This document shows, one piece after another, positions 1 through 12,459 of a stretch of 64,000 nt of DNA. The stretch spans positions 22,501,830 through 22,565,829 of the forward strand of contig OX439040.1 in the NCBI GenBank assembly GCA_949317995.1, written 5' to 3'. The position numbers and the translations under genes were made by a program. Numbering within the stretch: position 1 is the first letter of the stretch; each line of letters opens with the position of its first letter. The DNA is from Acholoe squamosa. Lineage: Eukaryota; Annelida; Polychaeta; Phyllodocida; Polynoidae. Under the pieces are notes generated by a model that made no database searches, was not told the origin of the DNA, and saw only the letters and a program-made list of their open reading frames with translations.

Positions 1-1560
1 AAAAAAGACACAGGTGTATGGATGGTGCTACTTTACTCTGTATTCACCCATTCCCCTCCTGTTTCCCCTCCAGCCTACCCTCCTCCCAACCCAACCCACA
101 CGGTATTGTTACTCACAATATTATTGTCATTTTCTCATATTGACTCCGCGAAGCTCCCATCTCGCCGCCATCAGCACCACCGCTGTGCGCAGCGCCCTCT
201 ACGGCGGACAATAGAAGCCGCAGCGTCATGCAAATGGCGTCATTGGATTCCCAAGTCGAGGCAATCAGGCGTGAAACCCAATAGCTTTTGATGATGCTAT
301 GGGCGATGTCAACGGCGGTCGTGCCCTGCTTGAGTATACAGAGTGCAGGGTGGGGTTGGAGAAGTGGATGGGTGTTGAGTAGGGGTGGCTGACTGAGGAG
401 GGAGGGGGTGGGGCAAGAGGAGAATGGAATAGCAGGGGATGGGAGGCTTGGTATGAAAGGGTGGAGGTTGAAGGACGGGATCCCAGCGAAAAGTTGCACA
501 GAATGGAAGTGGTCATCTCTCAATAGTATGTAGACGAAGGGCTATGGTGAATGGCTGCACATAGGCCTATTTATACCCTATAACTATTGTTGATGAGAAG
601 TTAAGTCGAAGGTTTTCCCACACCCAAGGAAAATAAATTAAAGGAAGGAGAAGGAGGTGGAGAAGAATGACACGAACAATTGTGTGCAAACAACCCAACT
701 TCATCCTATTCTTCAATGATGACCACCTAATGGGGATATAGGATGGCGGAGGAAAAAGGCTAATTTTTTAAACTAGTGATGTTTAAATTTACACTTTGAA
801 GGCCCACTTTGGTGGTAAACTGTGCGCTACATGGATATAAAAACCTTCCCTTGCATGAAAGCCAAGAGTGTTACCTTTCATTTGCTGCAAATATTATGCA
901 AATCGGATCTTTTTTGGCTAAACTACAGCAGTTCTTAGCGAAGATTCAGGAAAAAACTAAGTCTTAGATTCCCACCTTGCTGCATCGAGCTATAGAAATA
1001 TACAAAGAAATGCGGGACCCAAGTGAAAATAAAAAGACAAATGGAAGGCGGTATGATGGGAGGTATATAGGGAGGGACTGACGTAAAGTACTGGTGACGT
1101 GGGGTCCATCTCTCTCATTCTCCTGACCCTTTTACCGTCTAATCGCATCATCCTTGAGGACGGTCCGACCGCGTCGTCAGCAACAAGCACGTGATCCCTA
1201 TCCCACAAACCCCGGCTGATCCCAGCGGATATCCGGTGTCGGCGCTGGTCGCCAGAGTCCATCTGTATTGACCGCGGGGACTGTCGGGTACCTACTCCTA
1301 CTTCCGCTAGGGGAGAGTCTTCCTCAATGCTGTTTTGTGGTCCTGGGCTTTGTTATATACAACTAAAATTGTAAATGAATTATCAGTTCTTTATAACTTG
1401 AAATGATAGAATGTAGGTAGTAAAGCGGGCATATACTTTTTAAAAGGGTATCAAAAAGATACTTCGTGTCTTTCTTTTTCGTACTTTGATCATATTTACT
1501 CATAAGTTTGCATTTTTTTGTAGATTTTATTTTCCTCTGGTGAACCTCACACTGATTACA
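1..1560. other. Unassigned AT-rich DNA with a CpG-rich patch
   Basis: No coding exon could be recognised here on either strand. Reading frames in the first 500 bases are low complexity (pyrimidine-rich on one strand) and have no family resemblance I can name. Roughly 1090-1300 is distinctly richer in CpG than its surroundings and contains a CACGTG E-box near 1189, so it could be a regulatory segment. No TATA box, splice signal or supporting coding sequence was found. A CpG-rich patch in AT-rich DNA is suggestive only. Confidence 0.3.
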
Positions 1561-1851
1561 TTAACCCATGATGAACATCCATTATGGTTTTAGACCCTTA
1601 TAGACAGCATGATGACCCAAAGTTCATAGTGCCATAATTAGTACATCAGACTCAAATATATTTTATAATAGACCGGTATTGCTCCAGCGAGTTACTCGCT
1701 GATGCTGCATTGGTGCATCATGCAGACTGTACTGACACCATGGTCAGCAAGATGGCTGAATGCAGCACTGACAAGCTACATGCCAAGACTGCATTCATGC
1801 ACCATGAAAACACAAGTGAATTACATCACTATATCTTCTCTAAAGGGTTAA
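1561..1851. mobile_element. TTAA-flanked piggyBac-like MITE, copy 1
   Basis: The segment opens with TTAACCC and closes with AGGGTTAA, so CCC/GGG ends lie directly inside TTAA on both sides. That is the arrangement expected of piggyBac-type elements, which duplicate TTAA. The outer inverted repeats are short and eroded. The interior has the hallmark of the dispersed family in this window: a palindrome CAGCGAGTTACTCGCTG (1684-1700), then a TGCATTGGTGCATCATG block. A GACAGCATGATG block near the left end resembles the 38-bp satellite monomer at 18-20 kb. It has no coding capacity. Family membership is strong; the superfamily name is inferred from the ends only. Confidence 0.6.
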
Positions 1852-3189
1852 ACACTGGAAAATGATAGCTCAGAGTGAGAATTTAGCTTCATAAATATGC
1901 CTGATGTTTTCCAGGGCTCGGCCCTTATTCAATTGCCCACTGTTCCCTTGCACAATTTGGTTTGTCAATTCAATTTAAGACATGCAGGACCAGTTGGTGT
2001 CTTTATAGATGAATAAAGCTATATAAAGATGTGTTGCAGAAGAGCAATAACAGCAGGGATGGTTGGGTTTACTTAAGTCTTACTCAGAACTTCTAGTCAA
2101 ATTTTAGTCATTAGACTTGACACCTAACCCTTTAGAATGGCACAGGGAACCACTATCGAATTTTCAGCATGAAAATAGGAAATCACCATGTATAATACAT
2201 GTATTTATGGGTGGAAGAATAGACTACTACAGTTTTCTGGTTTTTTTTTCTGATCTGTCATATTTGACCATATCTGAGGCTATGTATTTCCAGATCGTTC
2301 TTTATCCTTGGTGGCAGAATTGTGTGACGTCCTCTTTGTTATTACCCATGGATAGGAGATCTATTTAGGCTTGTTCCTGGAGCCTGATGTCCACATTTCT
2401 TTTACAGAATATCTTATTCATCTGGGATGAGAATAGAAATAAAATTCGCATATGCTTATGATGCAGTGTCTTTTGTTGTCACGATTCACCAATTAAGTGA
2501 AACGCTTTAGCTTTGCATTGGGGTGGCCTGCTAAACTTTAGAGTTGCATCCCTTTCTTTGGCCTGTCACGATGTGTTGAATATGCAAAACTCTCTAGCGT
2601 TCCATTAACACAATAAAATGAGCACTGAACACTGCACAGTAAACACTATGCAACCTTTAGATTCAATACATGTTTCCTAGTCTAGAGTATGCACAATGAC
2701 CTAACTCTTGTTGTACCGATCCCTGGTACTAAACCGCCTATGATCCAGTATCTGTCTGCAGATGTGCACATTAAGGGGTCCTTCTTCAGGCTGTGAGTCC
2801 TTCAGCACTATCTTAAATGCATATTACTCGATAGCGGCACTAATCCAAAGACCCGGTGCTTAAATAAAGCATTAATGTGCATTCAGGATTCTCCCATTGC
2901 TTATTTCTAATTTGAGTTCTCAACCCCTTCTGTGGTAGTCTCCTCCTTTCCCATCTCATCATCACTCTCCATTATCATCTTTTTCTTATCAGTTCACATC
3001 TCCTTTGTTATCCTTTTCATGCATCCAGAAAGTACTTTGCATTTTATTTGGGGCCTGGAAGGGAAAAATGACAATTGACATTGACTTCCGTTTTACCCTA
3101 CTGTACCACCCGCCCCCTAACAACTTATGGTTCAAGTACAGCAGAGTAAATTTTCTTAAGGTGCTATATATGTATCCTTTTGTTCATCC
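1852..3189. other. Unassigned sequence
   Basis: AT-rich DNA without recognisable exons, RNA genes or intact repeats. Short open frames, such as 2117-2368 on the plus strand, have no recognisable similarity. A fragment near 2770 reads TTAAGGGGTCC and may be a remnant of the TTAA repeat family, but no partner end was found. Confidence 0.3.
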
Positions 3190-3387
3190 TCCATGAATGC
3201 AGCCCTGATGAATAACTCTCTAATGTTGCATTCAAGCATCATTTAAACCAACCCATGGCTGATACACTCTTGAGGGATTTGAATGATGCACACATGAAGT
3301 GCCGATGGGTTCTCCACCACTGCTTCAATGGTGTATCATGAGTATGAAGAAGAATTCCAAGGCATCATGTCATCCTTAAGGGGTTAA
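3190..3387. mobile_element. TTAA-family element, right end and core
   Basis: The right terminus CCTTAAGGGGTTAA lies at 3374-3387. The interior shows degenerate family signatures: TGATGAATAACTCTC, which is an eroded form of the GTGAGTAACTCAC palindrome, then TGCATTCAAGCATCAT, and several further GCATCATG blocks. The left terminus was not located, so the start is approximate and simply marks where the family resemblance begins. Confidence 0.45.
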
Positions 3388-4093
3388 TTAGCTGCTGAAG
3401 CAGGCTGCAGCTCCTTCCTGTTCTTCTCTCAAAAACTCTGCAAATCACATAATTCCCAAAGCAAAAGGCGATGTCATCTTCACATGCAACGAGTTGGGGA
3501 TTTTCAAGTAATCTTCGTAATTCCACAGTTTTTAATTAATCTCCAAGTGATGGACTGATGTGGTTTCAGAGAACGGCTTTGGCGTCCTCAACGCCTTTTC
3601 TCGTTATTGTTTTCTTGAATCTATGATATAACTTATTTGCTTGGGGTGTGTGCAGTCTGTGCGACTGGATACGTCATTTTGCCTATCTTAGCAACTTTTA
3701 ATACTCCCAAACCTGTGTCTTATTAGACACTGGTGATCTTTGTGAGTCACTCCTTTCAATTGATACCCTCTTTGTGAATCAACACGGGAAAAGGTAACAC
3801 TATGGGGATTTAGTATAATTGCCAGCAACTAGGTGCCACAACCAAATGATAAAGGAGGGTTATTTTGCTGTAATCTAGCAGGATACTTTCTGTAGGTCTT
3901 CCTACATATTTGGACAATCACAGACCCTGAATAATAGGCAAAGACTTCTTTTACAGCACAAATAAGTATGTCATCATGCCCAAAACTCATATCAGCAGTT
4001 GACAGAAATTGGAATTATCTTTGTTCATATATGTCTATCTGATTTAAGTAATCAGTTGACAAAGATAATATCCAATGAACTCATTAAATCATA

Positions 4094-4981
4094 CACTGCA
4101 AAAATGGTGTTTAGATCCTAAACACAATTCTAAACATATTCTTGCAACGTTTTTGTAATCACATTAATTTCCTAAACATGTTTAGCCAAACAATGTGCTT
4201 AGCTCAAGTGTTTATAAATCTAGGTGTTTAGGTTCAAAATTTGTGTTTAGATATGGATGAAATTTTGTGTTTAGATGTTTATGAATTTTTATGTTTAGAT
4301 GTCTAAGTGATTTGGTGGGAAGTAAGGGTTTGCAGACATTGTATCCATTAAAAAAAATAAAGGAATATCTTTTGTTTGTTTTCTCATTTACTGCATGTAT
4401 TTACACTGCAAAGTCTCCAAAGATGTCAGCCACAGCTATATACATATATGTACACACTGCATTAGAATAGGAGACTTGAGGAAGTACAACAGGTTGGCAA
4501 GAAGGACATTGCTTTATACTTTACAAAATAACATGACAAAGGTGTAAGTCATGGAGCTCATTGATTATTCTATGGTAATGATGGTGGTGTAAGTTGAATT
4601 TAGTTAATTTTCTATTGTTGTGTCTATTTTCATAACATTTAATGAAATGACACTATGATAAACAAGGCGTTTGGGGATGTTTGTCACAACAATTGATTAT
4701 AACTGTGTGCAGATAGTCCATTCAGAGGTAGTGCTGCTACCTGGTGTGGATTTGACATCCAAGTATCTAAACATATTGATGTTTGAATCTAAACACCTAA
4801 TATTCAACTGTTTAAACTCTAAACGTCTGAACATGTTTAGCAAAAATGTTTATGTATTTAGAATAAAAGTGTTATTTTCCTAAATGTGTAGTCGATGATA
4901 CACCTAACTGACGTATATGTTTAGGTTTTAAACATGTTTAGACCTAAACATGTTTAAAATCTAAACACCATTTTTGCAGTG
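4094..4981. mobile_element. CACTG-ended DNA transposon, non-autonomous (888 bp)
   Basis: The element starts CACTGCAAAAATGGTGTTTA and ends with the exact inverse. The perfect terminal inverted repeat is 23 bp, continuing to about 31 bp with two mismatches. It is flanked by TA on both sides (4092-4093 and 4982-4983), consistent with a 2-bp target duplication. The interior carries many copies, in both orientations, of a TCTAAACA/TGTTTAGA word, denser toward the ends, as expected of subterminal transposase-binding repeats. No transposase frame is present. CACTG ends with a 2-3 bp duplication fit the CACTA/EnSpm group; a TA-targeting Tc1/mariner-like origin is the alternative. The element boundaries are directly visible; the superfamily is inferred. 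Confidence 0.85.
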
Positions 4982-4983
4982 TA

Positions 4984-7900
4984 TTTGTTTCAATTGAAAT
5001 GAAGAAGTTTTAGGGATCATTTTGGTATATGGATTATCAAAATCTGACAGAGAGAAGCCAGGGAAAGTTACCTGACAATGTATGATGTTACATCATGTGC
5101 AGCATTTGTTGGGCCACCTAGTGGCCATAAATAACACTAATCCCCGTGATATTACGTTTTCCCACGTTTTGTCACAATTTTACTGTATTACCTTCTTTGA
5201 GACACATTTCACCGAACCTACCAGAACATGTTGTTATGTCTGGCAGTAGCTTAGGTACCTCCCTGAAGCACTAAGGTCTGAACAGTGAACTAGCTCTTCA
5301 GTTTGTACTTATGAAATTTAAACTTATTCAAGACATTTGCTGATGTCAACGTCAATTCTCAATTCTCATTTCTCATTTGATGACCCCGTGCATAATGGCG
5401 TCAAGATGTGATTCTGTGTCATGTGAAATTCTTTTCACTAAGGCCAAGAAATAAAGGTGTGTTTCCAGTAACCCGACCGACCCTAGCAGGACAGGACCAT
5501 AGTAACAATACCAATAGAGTTACAACAATGGCAGACCATTTTTTGGAAAGATCTCTATCTGGCCCTTTTTGCTAAAGGGGGTCTAAATTTTTTAAGCGCC
5601 CCCCAAGAGGGGTCAAAACTATTTCAAAAGCCCCCCTCAAACCCCCCTTGAAAAATAATGACCACTACCATATATATTCTCCAAACAGCCATGATCTTTG
5701 CAGGCCCTGTTTCTATCTTTATAATGAGGTAATTATTCTGCAAGTCACAGACTAAATCAATTTACCTATTAAGATGCGAATTGTGTTTGAACCATGTTTG
5801 TAATGATACCAATGCATAAACATATTACTTTGATGGGTGCTTTGCCAGTGATGCATTCATGATGCTGACCTTAGAAGCTTGATACATTTCCAAACAGTTT
5901 AAGGCACCATGCTACACCTGAAGGGTTTAGTGAGGATAATTAAGAACGACCACTAGGGAATACTCTGAGCATTAATGATGGTTTTCAATCTATTTCAGTG
6001 AACACACATAGATTGATTAGTGGAGAAATGCCTGGCTGAAATGAGAAAAGCATCAAGGCACATGCTAACTAAAAACCTCAAAGTAGATTAAATTTTGTAT
6101 TGTGAATTAATGATTTGCAATTGGGAGAAGATGATCAAAGAGAATTCATTTAAATGGTAATTATGTTATGAATACAGTAACATCAGGGATTACAGCTTTC
6201 AATTTAAATATATTACAACTATTACTTTTTCTTAGCAAGGCTTACCATTTAACCTACAGGCCTGTATCATTTCCAGTAAGGGAGGAATGGTGCAGATGGA
6301 TGTTGATAGATGCAACACATATAGATCTACAATTTGAAAATGAAGAATGTTAACAAGCTTTAACATTGGGCCAGTACCGAACACCATGTTCCTGATAAAT
6401 CAACCACTGTATGCCATGGAGGGCATGTTCTATGTAGCAAGTGACAGATGGATTGGTCATGCAATCCACCCCTAAATCTAACAGGATTGCAGATTGCTTC
6501 CATGAATGCAGATTCTTTGAAGGAATTTATGGTCCAATGGAACTTATGCAATACATCAATATTAATCTCCCCAAAATGTTTACCCAATTTGTGAGGTGTT
6601 CTGGCTATATCTTATAAACTAAGGAACAACATCTCTAAGATCCAAGTGTTAGTTCAGTGTAACACATCATTATTGCCACCATCAAGTGCAGGTAGTGTAG
6701 CCAGACCTGCTTATAATGTACAGCCAGTCATAAAGAGCCAGCTAATGCTACTAATGGTGCCACATCCAGGCTGCTTATAGCAACCATTAGGGTCCTGATA
6801 AGCAGTCATCTCTCCAAATAGCTGCAGTTTAATATGCCTGTTTTCTGATACCCTACCCTACCCCCACTGTTCCCGCCATTATCCGCCAGGTCATACCAGA
6901 AAAGTGTGCAGGTGGAGTGGAGTCAGTTGGTTTAGCGTTTAAAAAGAACACAATGAACCAGTGAATTAATGCATTGTACCCACTTGTACATCTATATTAT
7001 AAATGTAGCTGCTAGTAAAGAGGTGTAAGTTGTCAGAATTTTCAAAAGAGTTCAACATGTCAATATACCTGTCCAATTTTCCTGTCTTAGGTTCAAGCAC
7101 AGGAAGCACCACTCTTCAAGCAGAGGCACATCAGAGAATACTAATATAGTATAATCAGGGAGTGCGGGCTTATTTACCTCTAGATGGCGCAACCATCAAT
7201 ATCGCTATGTATGTATACACCAGATGGCACTGCAAACTGGCTTTCAGATGTACATAAACAATGGTGCATGGACATGTGGCATGTGTATGAATGCATTTTA
7301 CCTCCATGCACTTTAAAAAATTGATCTACCACATGTGCTGATATAATTAGACATCTGACAGGCTAAGAGATATGTAAACATGACCTATTGATGGAGCATA
7401 TTGTCTGAATATCTTCATTTGTCCACATGGTCCATTTCACAGGAAGCAGCATGTGCCATGTGGAAAATGATCAGGGTTTGTTTTTATTTGTCGTGGCACA
7501 AGAGATTGTGCCACATTGAAATACTCTACTTAAAAAATATGTGTCAACCTAAAATAATGACTATTAAATATATTATATTCATATAAAGATCTGGTAGTCC
7601 CATTAAAGATTTCAATAATTTCATTTGTATCTGTTCCAGTCATGGGTATGAGGAATGAAAGTACCAGCAACCTGACACAGGAGATTGTGCCACCTAGCCT
7701 GCAGACGCTGACCATACTTTTGCTTCAGTACATATGTACCGGAAGTGCGGACGCGCATGGGCTCAAGATTAGCAGAATTAATTAATTTCGGAATTTCTAT
7801 GTACAGTTTTAGAATTTTTCATAGACTCTCACTTACATCCCTTTGTATCTGGTCAGTGGCGCACCCTCGCTATCTGTAGACCCTAATCGGTGTGCAAACT

Positions 7901-8517
7901 CCTGAAGGATTGAGAGATTACATGTAAAACATTAGTCCAGATACAGTAGTTTTGAGTGGTGATTGACCTATGGTAACGCAAATTAGAAACCACAATATTC
8001 CATTGCAGGAGCAGAGACTGTATTACTAATAGCAATGCATTTGACAGAATGTCTGCTCCTTTGTAAGAATATCTGCAAAATGGTTAATAAGTTTAATGCT
8101 TAATCTTGATTTGCCTGGCAATTTGATCAACCGTCATTGAGAGATCCTTATATTTCATGCAGATCAGGTTGCTTCATATCTGCAGAGTCATTCATAGCTA
8201 TGCCCTTTGTAGTATGAGCAGCTCAAAGGGAAGTACCAGGTGCTCAGATTTGCTCGCGCAGTAATACAAAGACTGCTCTCACATCACACACTGGTGCCCT
8301 TTGGTTATTGTGTGATCTTAGGGAACTAGATATTTGTATGGGTATGGCGCATCACCGTAACCTTTTAAAGTCCACAAATATTAGTCCTCTCATATTGCCC
8401 AAGTCTGTACATGTGCCCTTTTGCTGTTATGATTCACCGCTGGTGCGTACCTCATCAGCATTGCCTTGTTGCATCATGCTGACCTTTTGAGACAGAATCA
8501 ACCATGTAGGGGAAGGT
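4984..8517. other. Unassigned DNA with remnants of the TTAA repeat family
   Basis: No exon or RNA gene was recognised. Around 5838-5935 and 8430-8490 there are degraded GCATTCATGATGC, TGCATCATG and AAGGGTTTA words that look like old fragments of the TTAA family. A segment at 5560-5650 is unusually rich in alternating poly-G and poly-C blocks. Short frames throughout lack recognisable similarity. Confidence 0.3.
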
Positions 8518-9485
8518 TGCCTAATTTGGACCGGCTCCTAAATTGGACCACCCTTTTTCCCCCTAGTGGCAGTAATAGTGTAGAGGTTAGCGGAAAACGT
8601 CTTTGGAGAAACTAGGACCTGGACCTGGATCGGTATGACACACACATAGGGGCAGCTACCACCGGATGCCAGCCCCTGGGGGCTGGTACATCCAGAATGG
8701 GGCTGCTGGCCTTACAGCAGAGCTGGCCCCTACAATAGGAATTATGTTCCAATGCTGCCATTTTTTAGTCAATATCACTAAAGTTCCTAATAACTTTCCA
8801 AAAATGTAATTTTTCTGTAATTTTATGCACATTTTTCATGAAAAATGGTTTTTGGACCTCTTGATCTTATTTGCGTCACTGCTTACTTAAGCCCTCCTTG
8901 TTGCTAGGCAACATCTTTTTGTTCGAAATCCTTTCAAATTTCGAGATGTCATATTATACTTTTAGACTAAAATGAAATTTGATAAAAACCATTGTCATGT
9001 TTTAGAAAACAAACTATCAATGATAAATATGAAAAGTTGCTTAAATTGGACCAGCTTGAGTTGCCTAAATTGGACAGTTGTAATGTTGAATCCAATTTAG
9101 GTGCCCAAATTGGACCACCCAGTGGGGCCTAGGCCTAGTTTTCTAAATTGGATAAATGTGTAACCTTTTTCTTACTCCAGTATGGAGGAAATTCACATGA
9201 TATTGATGGAAATACTAGGAGGACATCTGATATCATATATCAAAGGTTCCCTAGTTTTATATATTTTTTCAATATAATGAAAGTATAAGGAAATACAGAA
9301 CAATAGTGCCTAAATTGGACCATTAAGCTTTGGTTTTTAATTGCACACCCTGACTAGAGAAATTCAAATTCCTAGATTTTTATGCTATCACCATAAAGCT
9401 ATAAGATACCATCAAAAAGTGTAAAAATTTATCATAGAAATAATTACTGGACAGGAAAAAGTTCTTAGTGGGTCCAAATTAGGCA
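8518..9485. mobile_element. TIR element with internal AAATTGGACC repeats (968 bp)
   Basis: The left end TGCCTAATTTGGACC (8518-8532) is matched exactly, inverted, by the right end GGTCCAAATTAGGCA (9471-9485). The interior repeats the related word CCTAAATTGGACC or its variants at least five more times in one orientation. There is no coding frame of note. The flanks do not show a clear target duplication, so the superfamily is left open. An exact 15-bp inverted repeat about 970 bp apart, with the same word repeated inside, is good evidence for a non-autonomous DNA transposon. Confidence 0.7.
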
Positions 9486-10295
9486 TGATGCATAAATGCA
9501 GCAGTTAGCAGGGCTACATGAATGTATCAGTATTGATTTTTAGATCAGAACGTCTATGGCAACCTTTACGTGTATAGAGCAATGCTGAAGAAATTCTACG
9601 ATATGCCGTACACGTCACAGGTTAGTTACCTCTTTAGAACAGAGGTATATGCAACTGAACATTTACGCAGGATGCTGTGCTTCTAGGAATAAGGTGTCTT
9701 ATGATTAGAAAAGTCCCCCAGTCTTCTTAGAGCACCCCCAGAACAAATACATGTGTCTTCTCATCTGAATGTGTTTGGCTAGTAACAAGATTAGGTGTTG
9801 AGATTATTATGATAACTCTAACTCTGTTGCTTTGAAAACTAATCCATGTGGATGAGATGAAAGAGTTGACATTGCAAAGAATGTCAAGACTGATTATCAA
9901 ACATTAACTATTATCCTATCGCTAGACTTGGAAATACGGCACATTCATCCTCGTCTGATGCTGTATGTTGCCATCGTTACCAGACGTTACGTCATCATAA
10001 TGACGTTCTTTGATATAATCAAGGCTCATGTGATTGAGTTGTGATTAACTTGATTGTGTCGTCATAGTGACGGATATCGTGATGGGGTAGGTAATCGTTG
10101 ACGGACCATTACACATTGCTAATGTGACGCCATGCTTACCCCATATACATGTATCAAGTCGTCGGTACTTCACCTCTGATGAGAGAGTATATGAATCCCT
10201 CCGACCAGTTAGGGCGATTAGATGAATAAGCCTATAGATGAATAAGCAGATACAGAAAAAAATCACCACTTCCCGGCAGCTACACTACATACATA

Positions 10296-10475
10296 CACAG
10301 TAAAAAATTGACTCTAAAAACGGTGATTCACTGGCACGAAGAAATACGGTAATTCCTGTTTTAAAAAAAACGGCAGAGAATCCCCGCACAGTGAACCTTA
10401 GGGCGAAACACTGTTATTATCGAGGAAATCACCGTTGTCTTAGATTACAGCGAATCACCCTAAAATTTTACAGGG
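10296..10475. mobile_element. Short CACAG/CCCTG-ended foldback MITE
   Basis: The left end CACAGTAAAAAATTGACTC and the right end, which read inversely begins CCCTGTAAAATTTTAGGGTG, are imperfectly matched. Both then lead into a shared GGTGATTCRCTG word. The centre has more inverted copies of the same kind (ACGGTAATT, GGAAATCACCG). It is about 180 bp and has no coding capacity. The CACTGTAAAA-type ends resemble the elements at 4.1 kb and 51.9 kb. The target duplication is not clear. Confidence 0.5.
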
Positions 10476-10546
10476 TTTGCATGCTAAATTTGTTGAATTT
10501 TTAAATAGTGTAGGGGGCAGTCTTAACATCCACAGAAACTTACTCA

Positions 10547-10664
10547 CTTGAGACTGGATCCAGCTCATGCAATGTCGCCAAAATGAGTATGGTTAGATAC
10601 TCAGCCTGATCATGAGGTGATACTCATTTTGGCGACATTTCCTGAGCCTGGATCCAGCCTCAAG
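10547..10664. repeat. Long near-perfect hairpin A (43-44 bp arms, 31-nt loop)
   Basis: Positions 10547-10589 pair with 10621-10664. The arms share CTTGAG, CTGGATCCAG, CTCA and AATGTCGCCAAAATGAGTA, with a few mismatches and one small bulge. The loop is 31 nt. The size and shape resemble an animal miRNA precursor, but the stem is longer and more perfect than usual, so a foldback MITE or young palindromic insertion is equally plausible. No coding content. Confidence 0.75.
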
Positions 10665-10983
10665 AGAGCAAGATTTTGTTAGTTTTTTTCTGTGTCTACT
10701 AAACATGTCATGATGAATGCCTGCTCTAAATGCCTCTAATTGTCTGCAGATATACACGCATACAGGCAAGTAGCTCACGATCCTGTGCGACTTATTGCCT
10801 TAGAGGATCCATGTCAGCTAATTGCCGTCTACCCATGCCTTTTGGCATTGTAACTCTGGTTGTAAACCTAAGGTAATAAGATCTGTCCCATGCACACTGC
10901 CTCTCCTACAATGTATAGTACTACATGTAAGATGCTACTCAAGTATTGCCTTACATATGCAATAATGAAATCTGTCGTCTCAA

Positions 10984-11241
10984 TCCTTTAAGGAAGGTAT
11001 TCTGCCCCAAGTCTTCATCCATGTTTATCATTATAAGGCACCGATAGAACACCAGCGAGTATCAGCTCACTGGCACTGCATTGGTGCATCATGGCTTCCT
11101 TAGGGAGTGTATCAAGCCAGTAGGGTCAGCATGCTGCATGGATGCAAGCCCTGATGGATTACTCACTAAGGCTGCAGTCACTATGACGACCAAAGAAAGA
11201 AAAATATTAATTAAATCCTCATGATGGCCTAAAAGGGTTAG
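10984..11241. mobile_element. TTAA-family element, copy with eroded ends
   Basis: An eroded left end (ATCCTTTAAGGAAGG) and a right end (GGCCTAAAAGGGTTAG) enclose the family core. This comprises CCAGCGAGTATCAGCTCACTGG (palindrome at about 11051-11072), then TGCATTGGTGCATCATG, then a further ATGACGACCAAAG block also found in other copies. The target TTAA is mutated at both ends, suggesting an old insertion. Confidence 0.5.
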
Positions 11242-11735
11242 TTATCATGGCACATTAATAATAACCTGATGTCTATGATAAAATCGATGTCCCTATAAGA
11301 TTCATATGTGCAGAGACACATACTATATCATCATGCTTGTCGTTTTTAATCTTTATTGGATTGAAAATGATCGATAGGGTTAAAGGATGTTCATAATGAG
11401 TATGGCGGAGATAGATGTGGACAGATGAGGAGAAAGGGCCGTCCAAGGTAAAATGTAATATCTAAAATTGAAGCCATCAGCTTTAAAATGAGGCCTAACA
11501 CTTGTGGATAACCGTTCTGATCTTGGAGATATGGCTTAATGAAGATGGGATGATGTACCCATATTAAAACAGCCAACATGCTCTATGATTCACTATTTCG
11601 ATGAAATTATGCATCTAATTAGCATAATGATTTAAATAATTTATTGACAAATGACCAATGCTTTCCATACATTTGGCCATAACATTGGATGTAGAAATGG
11701 TATCTACATGGGGGTTTCAGCATATTTATGAATGT
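11242..11735. repeat. Diverged dispersed repeat related to 32.1 kb
   Basis: The stretch around 11395-11480 (GGACAGATGAGGAGAAAGGG followed by CCA and AAAATTGAAGC words) aligns loosely with 32185-32255. Both are followed by AGCATAATG/AGCATAAT blocks in a TAATTAGC context. This looks like two old copies of one repeat. The boundaries are not visible and the assignment is tentative. Confidence 0.3.
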
Positions 11736-11855
11736 AATATATAATGAATAGACTTGCACTCGTTGGCTTCAGGGGGTGATAGAAGCATGAGCCGAAGGCG
11801 AATGCTTCTATCAAACCCATGAAGCCAACGAGTGCAAGTCTATTCATTACATATT
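11736..11855. repeat. Long near-perfect hairpin B (about 53-bp arms, 13-nt loop)
   Basis: Positions 11736-11788 are the inverse of 11802-11855. A 26-bp block (GAATAGACTTGCACTCGTTG and onward) matches exactly, and the inner block GATAGAAGCAT also matches. About four positions mismatch or shift near the inner third and one near the base. The loop is 13 nt (GAGCCGAAGGCGA). An open frame crosses it on the minus strand only because the arms happen to lack stops, and is not taken as a gene. A foldback transposon or a young miRNA-like hairpin are both possible. Confidence 0.8.
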
Positions 11856-12459
11856 GCATATATAACATGGTTTCTACCATTAATTCTAAGTATTTACCCT
11901 TAAAAATGATAGAATCCATTGTTTTCTTTTGCGAGTCGACAAGACAGCCCTCCGCCATCTTGGTTTTATGTTAACGTATGATTAAGCTGGTGTCCTCCTG
12001 CAGCTCCCGTTCTCGTAGGTCTACTACTGCGAATATGTCGAGACAGAGCTGCGCCAGTCTATAGCCTAATCCATTCTGTACACACCAGGCGGTGGCACCT
12101 GTAGTGTTGACAGAATGGCGAACACGCACGGTCGCCCAGTTCGAATCTTTATGATTTTTTTATGTTAAATTCAGCCATAATATCAAGTAATCTACCCGAC
12201 AGGGAGTAAGAATGAGGTTTCAACTATGTTATGTCCAAAGCATTTCGCCAGATTTGGTACATAAGCTTCAAAAATGGAGGATTTACTTTCGTGTCAACTC
12301 GTTGTCAAGGTATGTCCGGTCCGCTGTCAATTTTCGGTTCCTTATCCCGAAATATCAGAACTCATATTATCCATTTTAGGAACTGAAATCAGTGCTTAAA
12401 CTCGATAACTATGTTATATGTATATATATCTTCAGTTGTGACTCGGGGGTAATATATAA

